Source of the DNA: Anaerolineales bacterium
GTDB lineage: Bacteria > Chloroflexota > Anaerolineae > Anaerolineales > DRMV01
NCBI GenBank assembly: GCA_015491595.1
Contig: WFVP01000007.1
Span: 1 to 10,158, forward strand
Length of the DNA: 10,158 bases
Reading direction: 5' to 3'
Position 1 is the stretch's first letter, and the number at the start of each line of letters is the position of its first letter. Shown here one piece after another: positions 1 through 7,349 of the stretch. Under the pieces are notes generated by a model. It ran no database searches. It had not been told where the DNA came from and was given only the letters and a program-made list of their open reading frames with translations. Position numbers and translations under genes: made by a program.

Positions 1-1
1 A

Positions 2-1036
2 CAGGTGATGGCGGGTGCCATCGCGCTGGCCCTGCCCGCGCCGGCCCTGGTGCTGCTGACCACCCGCCCGGTGTGGGCTATCCTGGGCCCCCATGCCCAC
101 ACCCCACAGAGCCGCGCCCAGGATAGCCCACACCGGGCGGGTGGTCAGCAGCACCAGGGCCGGCGCGGGCAGGGCCAGCGCGATGGCACCCGCCATCACA
201 CGCAACCCTTTCCGGTCGTACAGGCGCCCGAAGATGAGCGCGGCAACGGCATCCACCCCCATGGCCAGCATGTACAACAAGGGCGCCGAGAGAACCGCCA
301 TCTTGCCGGGCTGGGTGAAGGCATAGGCCATCAAAGGGAAATCCACGAAGCCCGCGGCCAGCAGGGCGGAGGCCCCCAAATAGCGCCAGAACGCGCCCGG
401 CAGGGCCGTCCGACCGGAGAGTCCATCCCTCCCAGGACGGGCCTTTTTCGGGGCCTCGGGGTAGGTCCAACGGACCAGGAGGAGCAGGGTCAGGGCCACG
501 CCCGCCGGCAGGGCCAGCGCGGCAAAGGCCAGACGCATCTCTCCCCGGGCCCACAACACGCCGGCCACCAGCAACGGCCCCAGCATGGCTCCCACCTGGT
601 CCAGGGCTTCATGCAACCCAAAACCGCGGCCATGGCCAACCTCTTCCGTAGCCCGGGAGAGGAGGGCATCCCGGGCTGGTGTGCGCAGGGCCTTCCCGAT
701 ACGTTCCACCAAAACCAAAGCGGCTGCCGCAGGCCACGACCGGGCCAGGGCCAAAAGGGGCACCGCCAGCAGGTTGACCCCGTAACCCACCAGGGTAAAG
801 GCCCAGTAAGCCCGGGTGCGGTCGCTCCAATAGCCAGACACCAACCGGAACCCATAACTAAGCCATTCCCCCAGCCCTGCTAGGGAGGCCACAATGACCG
901 CGCTCGCGCCCAGGTATCCCAGGTAGGGACCGATAACACTTCGGGCTCCTTCGTAGGTCATGTCTGCAAACAGACTGACCAGCCCGAAGAGCACCACCAC
1001 GAACCAGGCCCGACGTGTAGTTTCGGCAGTAGGCAT
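2..1036 (-). CDS. MFS transporter, C-terminus lost at a fold-back junction
   Basis: Inner-membrane transporter of the major facilitator superfamily; the substrate cannot be told. From the ATG at 1036 there are 316 authentic-looking codons down to position 89, rich in hydrophobic helices. Family signs are two loop motifs of the G-x-x-x-D-R type (residues 68-73, GYWSDR, and 270-275, GRLYDR) and a conserved basic stretch around residues 111-127 (ERIGKALRTPARDALLS). Family members usually have about 390-400 residues, so the last two or three helices are missing. Below position 89 the frame stays open to the edge but is the antisense of residues 280-307, so that tail is not real protein. The start has only a weak ribosome-binding site. 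A TATAAT box at 1075-1080 on this strand would give a leader of about 30 bases. GTG at 1048 is an alternative in-frame start. Confidence 0.85.
   Translation of the reverse strand, partial: MPTAETTRRAWFVVVLFGLVSLFADMTYEGARSVIGPYLGYLGASAVIVASLAGLGEWLSYGFRLVSGYWSDRTRAYWAFTLVGYGVNLLAVPLLALARSWPAAAALVLVERIGKALRTPARDALLSRATEEVGHGRGFGLHEALDQVGAMLGPLLVAGVLWARGEMRLAFAALALPAGVALTLLLLVRWTYPEAPKKARPGRDGLSGRTALPGAFWRYLGASALLAAGFVDFPLMAYAFTQPGKMAVLSAPLLYMLAMGVDAVAALIFGRLYDRKGLRVMAGAIALALPAPALVLLTTRPVWAILGAALWGVGMGAQDSPHRAGGQQHQGRRGQGQRDGTRHHL
5..199. repeat. Perfect 84-bp inverted repeat, 27-bp spacer
   Basis: Bases 5-88 are the exact reverse complement of 116-199, with 89-115 as the spacer; pairing breaks at 4/200 and 89/115. 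The right arm lies in frame inside the transporter gene and encodes its residues 280-307. The left arm encodes the same peptide on the plus strand, so the two arms are a duplicated, inverted piece of one gene. Such a long perfect palindrome at the first bases of a sequence is typical of a fold-back chimera at a contig end. A genuine hairpin in the genome is the less likely alternative. Confidence 0.95.
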
Positions 1037-1054
1037 CTGTTGTCTCACTTTGAT

Positions 1055-1082
1055 TCGTCAGGTTGTGGATTTGCATTATAAT
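1055..1082 (+). promoter_or_regulatory. Divergent promoter region with overlapping TATAAT boxes
   Basis: On the plus strand a perfect -10 box, TATAAT, sits at 1077-1082, with a 4-of-6 match to the -35 box (TCGTCA, 1055-1060) 16 bases upstream. This would serve the methyltransferase gene. On the minus strand a second perfect TATAAT is read from 1080 to 1075, placed to drive the transporter gene starting at 1036, but I find no good -35 for it. The two -10 boxes overlap, so the two promoters probably exclude each other. This is inference from sequence pattern only. Confidence 0.5.
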
Positions 1083-1119
1083 TGATGCAGCGGCGGCGAA
1101 GTCGCCGCTGCATCAATTA
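1079..1119. repeat. 41-bp palindrome between divergent genes
   Basis: Arms 1079-1095 and 1103-1119 are perfect 17-bp reverse complements; the centre adds a G-T and a C-G pair and leaves a GAA loop. It starts inside the overlapping -10 boxes. Neither flanking gene ends here, so a terminator role makes little sense. It could be an operator for both promoters, a leader hairpin of the methyltransferase mRNA, or a copy of a dispersed extragenic palindrome. No second copy is visible in this window. Confidence 0.85.
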
Positions 1120-1120
1120 A

Positions 1121-1153
1121 TTTCCCTCCAATTCCCTCCAATCGAGCCGGAGG
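1121..1153 (+). promoter_or_regulatory. Methyltransferase leader: tandem CCCTCC repeats and Shine-Dalgarno
   Basis: Two adjacent 10-base units (tttccctcca at 1121-1130, attccctcca at 1131-1140) precede a strong Shine-Dalgarno GGAGG (1149-1153) that lies six bases before the ATG at 1160. Each repeat contains CCTCC, the exact complement of the GGAGG, so either could pair with it in the mRNA. The proximal one would form a 5-bp stem with a 9-base loop. The Shine-Dalgarno spacing fixes the start at 1160 rather than the TTG at 1154. Regulation by this pairing is inference. Confidence 0.5.
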
Positions 1154-1159
1154 TTGCAC

Positions 1160-2167
1160 ATGCGCTTGCGAGCCTGCGTGGCCTGTGGTTCATCGGACAC
1201 CCAAGAGGCGGAAACCTGGAAAGGATATCGCTTACGGCGCTGCCGGGAGTGCGGGCTGACCTTTACCGAGAACCCACGGTATCAAGTCGACGATTATCAA
1301 GCCCTTTATCAGGGTGCGCGAGAGGAAGCCCCTTTACCCAAGGCTTGGAGATTCGTTTATGAAGCTCCCGTGCGGGCCCTGGCCAACGATGCCCTGGCCT
1401 GGTGGACACCGACGCCCTGGCTCTCGGCCGCAGAGTACCGAGCCCTGGCTTGGCTCCGTAGGCACGCGCCCAGGGGAGCCCGGTTGTTGGACATCGGCTG
1501 CGGTGCTGGTCGGTTCCTGCGAGCCGCTCGTAAAGCCGGTTTCGACGCGGTGGGCATGGAAGTGGATGCCGGCCTGGTGGCCCTGTTACAGCGGGCGGGG
1601 CTTCCGGCCTTCGTGGGCTCCCTTCCACAAGCCTGGAAATGGAACGGCCCACCCCCATGGGCGGTGACCCTGTTCGAGGTATTGGAACACCTTCCCGTTC
1701 CTGAATACCATCTCGCTCCGGTGCGGGAGCGTTTCCCCCAGGCTGTGGTGTTGGCCAGCGTGCCCTCGCCTTATCGGCCCGAGTTGCTCCTTTGGGGAGA
1801 ACGTTATCCGTACGACTATCCACCTAATCATTATCTTCGGTGGACACCCCAGGCTTTGCAACGCTTCTTCCAACGTCTGGGATATCGGCGTGTGCAGGTG
1901 TACCTGCCCCGTCCCCTGGGCTCTGAGCACACCCGGATACAACTGGCCCTGATGCGCTGGTTCGCCCGATTTGACCACGCCCCTCCTCCTTCGGTGGAAG
2001 CCCTTCCAGAACAGCCCGGATTTTGGACCCGGGCCTGGGCCACTTTTTCCTCCGTGGCCACCAAGGGCGTGGAAATCGCCCTCAACCTTTTCCTGGCCCC
2101 CTGGGCCTGGTGGGCATCCACCCGCGGTGCCTCGGCGCTGGCTATGTTGGCGGTGGCTCAACCTTGA
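1160..2167 (+). CDS. Zinc-ribbon class I SAM-dependent methyltransferase
   Basis: A 335-residue putative methyltransferase; the acceptor molecule is unknown. The N-terminus carries two cysteine pairs (C6-x2-C9 and C28-x2-C31), a small zinc ribbon often found in front of this type of domain. The SAM-binding motif I is at residues 109-117 (LLDIGCGAG), and the acidic residue E134 ends the next strand (VGMEVD). A FEVLEHL stretch at 172-178 matches the motif found after strand 4 in Methyltransf_23-type enzymes. The C-terminal 40 residues are hydrophobic and tryptophan-rich (around 295-330) and may associate with the membrane. Many such enzymes act in lipid, glycan or antibiotic modification, but nothing here singles one out. 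The gene is monocistronic, divergent from the transporter gene and convergent with the cytochrome b operon (33 bases between stop codons, with no clear terminator hairpin seen). Confidence 0.85.
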   Translation: MRLRACVACGSSDTQEAETWKGYRLRRCRECGLTFTENPRYQVDDYQALYQGAREEAPLPKAWRFVYEAPVRALANDALAWWTPTPWLSAAEYRALAWLRRHAPRGARLLDIGCGAGRFLRAARKAGFDAVGMEVDAGLVALLQRAGLPAFVGSLPQAWKWNGPPPWAVTLFEVLEHLPVPEYHLAPVRERFPQAVVLASVPSPYRPELLLWGERYPYDYPPNHYLRWTPQALQRFFQRLGYRRVQVYLPRPLGSEHTRIQLALMRWFARFDHAPPPSVEALPEQPGFWTRAWATFSSVATKGVEIALNLFLAPWAWWASTRGASALAMLAVAQP

Positions 2168-2200
2168 AGGCAGGTATTTTATGCGCCGTCCACACAGAAG

Positions 2201-4291
2201 TCACGGAGAGGACCCGAAGGCGGGCACCAGGACAAACCGCCCCTGTTCATCGTCGAAAATCAGCGTAAGAACGGACCCAGGAGTTACGTCTACCTGGTCG
2301 TTGAAGACCACCCGCCATGTTCGCCCATCGTCCATGAGGGAAAGGCGTATCTGATGGACTCCCGGCTTCAGAGCAAGGTTTTCAAAGGCATAAGCCAGAC
2401 CCTCGCGCCGAAATCCCGAAGGCTCGTACATTCGCTCCAGCACCACTTGGCCGTCCACTTCCACGCGTAGATGCACGGGATAACGCTCCCCACCCAGCAC
2501 CTGGCTCGCGGTCACCCCGGGAGGAAGTTTGGTTTGCAACTCCGCGGACAGATCCCCGCCCACGGCCTTGATCTGGCCCGTATGGGCCATGAGGATCCGT
2601 ATTCCCGCGGGAGGAGCGGCTCGAGCCACGGGTTGAATCGCAGCCCGGGAGACGCCCAGGAGCAACAGCACGGCGGCGAAGCTCGCGACCAGGGTCCCCA
2701 GGGCCCGGGGAAAGCGTTTCCCCTCCCGAGTCTCCAGCACATGGGCCACCTGGTCCGCGGCCGAAGGCGCTTCCCGGGAGGCACCGGTCAGCGCGCGCAC
2801 CAGACGGAAGAAGCTCCGTCTTTCGCCAGGCGCGGCCTCCACCCAGAAGAACGGTCGCGAGAGCAGGTTCCGCCGGTATTTGAGGTTCTGGGCCAGCCAG
2901 AAGGGACCCTCGCGGAAACCGCAGTCCTGGGTGGGACAGGAAAGCACGCCCACGCCCTGGACCTCGCCCTCCTGCAAGAAGGGACGAATCCATTCCGGGT
3001 TGAGCATCCCAACACAGGGAAGGGCCACCAGCACCACGGACGCCTCCGTCCCGTTCACGGTGACCCGATGGGCCGTGGACGCGGGCAGGGTGGGCGTCGG
3101 TACGGGCAGGGAACCCAGGGCCAGGTGACGCTGACAGGTGACCGCCATGACCACCGGCCCCCTCTGCTGTTTCGCCTGAGCCACCGCCTGCCGTATTTCC
3201 TGCAGGAAATCCTGGGTGGGACGGGCGTCCAGGTCGATGCTGATCACCGCGCAAGTGCCCAGACACAGGCCGCAACCCACGCACAGGTTGGGGCGGATGG
3301 ACGCCATGAACTTGAACGCGCTCTCCTCTCCTCGCGGGACCAGTTCAATGGCCTGATAAGGACACTTGAGCGCGCCCAGACCGCATCCGGTGCACAAATG
3401 CTCCACGATGCGCGCCGGGCCCGGATGGCGGTCCGGCAGAAGCCAGGGCAGCACCAGAAGGACCGCCAATGCCCCGGCGGTACCCCACCAAAAGGCCGCG
3501 CCCCAGCGTTCGCTCAGAGGAAGGAAGGCCAGGTAGAACCAGTCCACCGTGGCGCGATGCAGGATTCGGCTGAAGTCGGCTTTCGGCTCCAGATAAGCCG
3601 GTGCCATCACGGCCAGTAAGGACAGGACCAAGCCCGCCTGAACCATCAACCACCGCGGCGCCAGCCAGCGGGGGCGGCTCAGGCGCAAGATATGCAACAA
3701 GAAGCCCAGCACGATGAGCACGGAGAGAAAAATGTGCAAAAAGAGCACGATGACGAAAAACGCAAAACTTTTGGAGGCCACATCAGGACCCAGGAAGGTC
3801 AAGGCCATGGAAGGCCCCAGAACCTGTACCAGGAACTCCGTAATCCATTGGGCCGTTTGGTCCCACAGGAGCCAGTACCCCATCACGCCGATGGCCCAGA
3901 TGAGCAGCGTAAGCAGCCATCCGGTGAGCCAGGCCACCCACCGGGCGGCAGCAAAACGCTCGCTCAGGAACATCTTGAGGGCGTGCAAAACCACAACCAA
4001 GAGCAGGCCGTCCGCCGCGTAGCGATGGATGGTGCGCATCCACAACCCCAGAGCCGTTTGACTGATGCCCAGGGTGGTTTCGTAGGCCCGAGCCGCGCCT
4101 GGACGGTAGAACACGGTGAGGTAGATGCCGGTCACTGCCAGCACCATGAGCAGGAACAGGGCCAGGGTGCCCAGATGGTAGAAGGGATTGAAAGCCGGCG
4201 TGAGCACCCGGTTCAGAAGGGCCTCCAGCCGGGCCCAGGACCCTTCCATCCATCGCATCCAGCGTCGTTGCAGGTAAGTGGGGATGCGCAT
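2201..4291 (-). CDS. Cytochrome b / ferredoxin / MvhD fusion membrane protein
   Basis: A 696-residue multidomain electron-transfer protein. Residues 1-210 form a diheme cytochrome b N-terminal domain: four membrane helices with heme ligands H89/H103 and H186/H200, each pair 14 apart. Two more helices follow (about 213-231 and 265-285), with a VDWF (249-252) placed like the PEWY of cytochrome b. Residues 298-350 are a two-cluster ferredoxin (C300, C303, C310; C337, C340, C343, C347) whose first motif lacks its third cysteine (G306). Residues about 380-475 resemble the iron-sulfur MvhD/FlpD hydrogenase subunit (C386, C426, C452, C457). A last helix (530-548) leads to a beta-rich domain, probably outside the cell. 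The iron-sulfur part should be cytoplasmic. The ATG at 4291 overlaps the ATPase stop by one base and has GGAGG five bases upstream; the ATG at 4294 is possible. Last gene of the ctaA operon. Its electron donor and acceptor are unknown. Confidence 0.85.
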   Translation of the reverse strand: MRIPTYLQRRWMRWMEGSWARLEALLNRVLTPAFNPFYHLGTLALFLLMVLAVTGIYLTVFYRPGAARAYETTLGISQTALGLWMRTIHRYAADGLLLVVVLHALKMFLSERFAAARWVAWLTGWLLTLLIWAIGVMGYWLLWDQTAQWITEFLVQVLGPSMALTFLGPDVASKSFAFFVIVLFLHIFLSVLIVLGFLLHILRLSRPRWLAPRWLMVQAGLVLSLLAVMAPAYLEPKADFSRILHRATVDWFYLAFLPLSERWGAAFWWGTAGALAVLLVLPWLLPDRHPGPARIVEHLCTGCGLGALKCPYQAIELVPRGEESAFKFMASIRPNLCVGCGLCLGTCAVISIDLDARPTQDFLQEIRQAVAQAKQQRGPVVMAVTCQRHLALGSLPVPTPTLPASTAHRVTVNGTEASVVLVALPCVGMLNPEWIRPFLQEGEVQGVGVLSCPTQDCGFREGPFWLAQNLKYRRNLLSRPFFWVEAAPGERRSFFRLVRALTGASREAPSAADQVAHVLETREGKRFPRALGTLVASFAAVLLLLGVSRAAIQPVARAAPPAGIRILMAHTGQIKAVGGDLSAELQTKLPPGVTASQVLGGERYPVHLRVEVDGQVVLERMYEPSGFRREGLAYAFENLALKPGVHQIRLSLMDDGRTWRVVFNDQVDVTPGSVLTLIFDDEQGRFVLVPAFGSSP

Positions 4292-6639
4292 CATGGCCTC
4301 CGAGATGCAGAAGATGGGCCCGCGAAGGTGCGCAGGCGCAACGCGTTGGTCGTCACCAGGAGGCTGCTGGCCACCATGGCCAGGGCCGCGAGGATGGGTT
4401 GCAGATACCCCATCACGGCCAGACCCACACCGATGAAGTTGTACACGAAAGCCCAGGCCAGGTTCTGGTGCACCTTGCGGCGCACGGCCCGCGCCAGCCG
4501 GAGCAACCACGGCACTAGGCGCAGGTCGTCCCGCAACAGGATGACCTCGGCCGCGGCGTGCGCGATGTCCGTTCCTCGGCCCATGGCGATGCCCACATCG
4601 GCCGCGGCGAGGGCCGGCCCATCGTTGATGCCGTCCCCCACCACCGCGGCGGGTTCCTCGGTCTCCCGGATACGGCCCAGTTTCTCCTCCGGGGAAAGGC
4701 CGGCCTGCACCGAAACCCCCAACCGCTCCTGCCAGCGGGCGCCGCTCTGAGGATGGTCGCCGGTCAGCACTTCCACCCGGCACCCCAGAGCCCGCAGTTC
4801 GTCCAGGACGGCGGGGACTTCAGGCCTCAGGGCCTCCTCCAGGGCCACCAGAGCCCGGACCTCGCCCTCCCAACCCACGTAAATCACACGGCGGCCCTTC
4901 TGGCGCCAGCGTTCTGCGCGGGCGTGCATGTCCGGGGGAAGGCGCAACCCCGCGCGCTGCAACAGCCGCTCGTTCCCCACGTACAGCACCCGTCCATTGA
5001 GAGCGCCTTCCACACCCTGGCCTGGATGGGCGGTGAAGGTGTGGACCTGGGGCACCGTCAGACCCCGCTCCTTCGCGGCGCGCAGGAAAGCCTCGGCAAT
5101 GGGATGCTTGGCCGGCGCTTCCAGGGCCGCCACCCAGGCCAGCACCCGGTCCTCCGGCAGGTCGGCCGAGGTCCAGACGGCCGCCACCTTCAAGGGCTGT
5201 TGCGTGAGGGTGCCCGTCTTGTCCAGAAACACGACGCGCACACGGGCCAGGCGTTCCAGCACCGCCGTGTTGCGCACCAGCGCTCCCTCGCCCGAGGCCC
5301 GTTGCAGACCCACCCACAGAGTCAACGGCGTGGCCAGACCCAGGGCGCACGGACAGGTGATGAGAAGGACGGAAAGGGCATTCATCAACCCTGCTTCCAG
5401 GCCGGCCTGGCGAGTCCAGTAGACGAAGGTTCCCGCAGCCACCAAGACCGCGACGGGCACCAGAACGGCCGCGATGCGGTCGGCCAGGCGTTCCACGGGT
5501 GAACGCTGCCACAGAGCCTGGTGCAGCATCCGACCAATCTGTCCGGCCACGGTCTCCGCACCCACCGCCGCGGTGATGACCTCAAAGGTACCGTCCACAC
5601 TGACCGTACCGGCGTACACTCGGTCGCCGGACCGGCGATAAACGGGCATAGCCTCGCCGGTGAGCAGGCTCTCGTCCACCTCCCCTTCCCCCTGGGCCAC
5701 GATGCCGTCCACCGGGAAGGGCTCCCCGGGCTCCACCCGCACCCGCGCGCCCGGGGGCAACTCGTCCACCGGAACCCGCCGAGGACCCTCCGGGGATATC
5801 CAAAGGGCCTCTCGGGGAAGGCGTTTCCACAGTTTCTCAATGGCCCGCATCCCTTCGCTCCGGGCCTTGACCTCCAGCCAGTGGCCGATGGTCACCAGAA
5901 ACAGGAGCATGGCCGCCGTATCGAAGTACACATGCCCCTGACCAAGGAACAGGTTCCGGGTGGACAGGGCAAAGGCGGAAAAGGCCCCCAGCGCGATGAG
6001 GGTGTGCATGTTGGGCTGACGTCGCCACAGGGAGACCAGTCCCGTTCGCAAAATGGGCCATCCCAGCAGGTAGAGCAAGGGCAGGGAGGCCAGGAAAAAG
6101 GTCAGGTAGAAGAAGCGGCTCATCCACAAGGTGTCGGGGGTGTCCAGGCCCAGGAGCTGCCGCGCATACAGGATGAAGCTTCCAATCATGATGTGCATGA
6201 CGAAGACCAGGCTGATGAGGATGCGGGTGAACAGAGCCTCTTCTTCGTCTTCCGGGGTCTCGTCGGGCGTCCAGGCCCGGTACCCCCACCGGCGCACCCG
6301 CTTGGCCAGGGCGCGGGGATGGATGCGCTCCGGGTCGTAGACCACCCGGGCCTCCCGACGCAGGAAATTCACCTGGGCCTTGAACACCCCGGGGGTGCGC
6401 TTCAAACGCTCTTCGATGAACCAGCTACACGAAGGACACCACATCTCCCCCAGGGCCAGGGTGACCTCCTGGGCGTGGTCCACCGGGGCTTCCGCGGGCG
6501 CGGGCGAAACGGAGAGACCTTCCGCCAGCAGTTGGGCCACCTCGCGACAGGCGGGACAGCAATAAGGCCGTCCCACGTCGTCGTACAGGGGAGCCGCTGT
6601 GGAAAGCCCGCACAGGGAGCAGACCGCCGCCTTCACCAC
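4291..6639 (-). CDS. FixI/CcoI-type Cu+-transporting P1B ATPase
   Basis: Inner-membrane ATPase that moves Cu+ out of the cytoplasm, here probably to load a heme-copper enzyme. About 782 residues, normal for the family. The N-terminus has a cysteine-rich metal-binding module (C7-x2-C10 and C27, C28, C31) as in FixI/CcoI, then a heavy-metal-associated domain with CPSC (68-71). Also visible are the actuator TGE (327-329), CPC in helix 6 (429-431), the phosphorylation site DKTGT (473-477), HP (512-513), TGD (626-628) and GDGIND (668-673). Helix 7 has YN (733-734) and helix 8 has MVASS (755-759), the Cu+ selectivity residues. The start is a GTG at 6639 (GGAGG nine bases upstream) or at 6636, overlapping the end of the SafE-like gene; an ATG at 6681 has no such support. 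A general detoxifying CopA is the alternative, but the N-terminal module and neighbours favour an oxidase-maturation role. Confidence 0.93.
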   Translation of the reverse strand: MVKAAVCSLCGLSTAAPLYDDVGRPYCCPACREVAQLLAEGLSVSPAPAEAPVDHAQEVTLALGEMWCPSCSWFIEERLKRTPGVFKAQVNFLRREARVVYDPERIHPRALAKRVRRWGYRAWTPDETPEDEEEALFTRILISLVFVMHIMIGSFILYARQLLGLDTPDTLWMSRFFYLTFFLASLPLLYLLGWPILRTGLVSLWRRQPNMHTLIALGAFSAFALSTRNLFLGQGHVYFDTAAMLLFLVTIGHWLEVKARSEGMRAIEKLWKRLPREALWISPEGPRRVPVDELPPGARVRVEPGEPFPVDGIVAQGEGEVDESLLTGEAMPVYRRSGDRVYAGTVSVDGTFEVITAAVGAETVAGQIGRMLHQALWQRSPVERLADRIAAVLVPVAVLVAAGTFVYWTRQAGLEAGLMNALSVLLITCPCALGLATPLTLWVGLQRASGEGALVRNTAVLERLARVRVVFLDKTGTLTQQPLKVAAVWTSADLPEDRVLAWVAALEAPAKHPIAEAFLRAAKERGLTVPQVHTFTAHPGQGVEGALNGRVLYVGNERLLQRAGLRLPPDMHARAERWRQKGRRVIYVGWEGEVRALVALEEALRPEVPAVLDELRALGCRVEVLTGDHPQSGARWQERLGVSVQAGLSPEEKLGRIRETEEPAAVVGDGINDGPALAAADVGIAMGRGTDIAHAAAEVILLRDDLRLVPWLLRLARAVRRKVHQNLAWAFVYNFIGVGLAVMGYLQPILAALAMVASSLLVTTNALRLRTFAGPSSASRRP

Positions 6640-7349
6640 AGCATCACCCCTCCCAGGTGGAAGTGCGGGACCAGCCCCCATGCCGCGAGGCCCCGCAGAG
6701 CCATCTGCACGCCGAAGAGCAACAGAAGCAGGGCCGCGGCTTTGCGCCAGCGCTCCCGCTGTCGCAGGTCACCCCGTACGGCCAGCCACCCCACGCCGGC
6801 CATCACCGGCAGGGTGCCCAGCCCGAACAGCAACATGCCCCCGGCCGCCCACAGAGGATGTCCCGTAGTCGCGGCCAGGAGAAGCGCGGCGTACACCAAC
6901 CCGCAGGGCAACAGGCCCCACAACAGGCCCAGGCCATAAGCCTGCAAGGTGGAGGAGGCGGGCCGGGCCAGCGCCCGACGCACGGCCTGACCCCAACGGC
7001 CCGTCCAGTCCGCCCAGAGGGTTTCCAGAGGAGGAACCCAACCGGCCACCGCCCCCGCCATGTAGCCCAGTACCCCGGCGAGCAGCAGGGCCACCAGGCC
7101 CTGCACCGGTTGCAGGGAAGCCCGCCAGGCGCTCAACAGATGGCCTAAGACGCCAGCCAGGGCGCCCAGGAGTGCATAGGTGCTCAAGCGCCCCAGGTGA
7201 AGCAAAACGAGCCACCCGCGACGCACAGGCCCGTCCTCCGCTCCCCGGGCCGGACGGGAGAGGAGCAATGTCACCGGAGTGCACATCCCCACGCAATGCC
7301 CCAGGCTTCCCAACAAACCCATGAGGAGCAAGGCGGTCGCCGGGATCAT
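6633..7349 (-). CDS. SafE/DsbD_2-type membrane protein, likely oxidase/copper maturation
   Basis: A 238-residue integral membrane protein of the family annotated as sulfite exporter TauE/SafE or cytochrome biogenesis transmembrane protein (COG2836-like). The signature GHCVGMCTP lies near the N-terminus (C19, C23) and the second conserved motif, GLLPCGLVYAAL, contains C149. About six hydrophobic segments are present. Relatives commonly sit beside ccoI-type copper ATPases and oxidase genes, and a role in copper handling or thiol redox across the membrane has been proposed for them; sulfite export is a name inherited from distant homologues. The ATG at 7349 overlaps the ctaA stop by four bases (ATGA), with only GAGG directly before it, so translation is probably coupled to ctaA. 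The last seven bases overlap the ATPase gene. Confidence 0.85.
   Translation of the reverse strand: MIPATALLLMGLLGSLGHCVGMCTPVTLLLSRPARGAEDGPVRRGWLVLLHLGRLSTYALLGALAGVLGHLLSAWRASLQPVQGLVALLLAGVLGYMAGAVAGWVPPLETLWADWTGRWGQAVRRALARPASSTLQAYGLGLLWGLLPCGLVYAALLLAATTGHPLWAAGGMLLFGLGTLPVMAGVGWLAVRGDLRQRERWRKAAALLLLLFGVQMALRGLAAWGLVPHFHLGGVMLW

Noticed and set aside
89..1036. Frameshifted transporter pseudogene
   Set aside because: Several short open frames on this stretch suggest breakage, but one minus-strand frame runs unbroken from the ATG at 1036 with all family motifs. Only the end at the fold-back is lost.
2168..2200. Bidirectional terminator between the convergent genes
   Set aside because: The 33-base gap contains TATTTTAT but no inverted repeat of useful length, so termination here cannot be supported from sequence.
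2471..4750. Two long plus-strand open frames opposite the cytochrome b fusion and ATPase end
   Set aside because: Low-complexity, charged antisense translation with no membrane segments or domains; fully covered by the well-supported minus-strand genes.
4292..4783. Upstream extension of the cytochrome b fusion to give 860 residues
   Set aside because: The extension lies over the ATPase active-site region in another frame and is Gly/Arg/Pro-rich. The double ATG at 4294/4291 with its Shine-Dalgarno is the credible start.
5521..6939. Long open frame on the plus strand opposite the Cu+ ATPase and SafE-like genes
   Set aside because: Its product is rich in Gly, Gln, His, Arg and Pro with no recognisable motif, the usual result of reading a GC-rich gene backwards. 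The minus strand here encodes complete, motif-bearing proteins.
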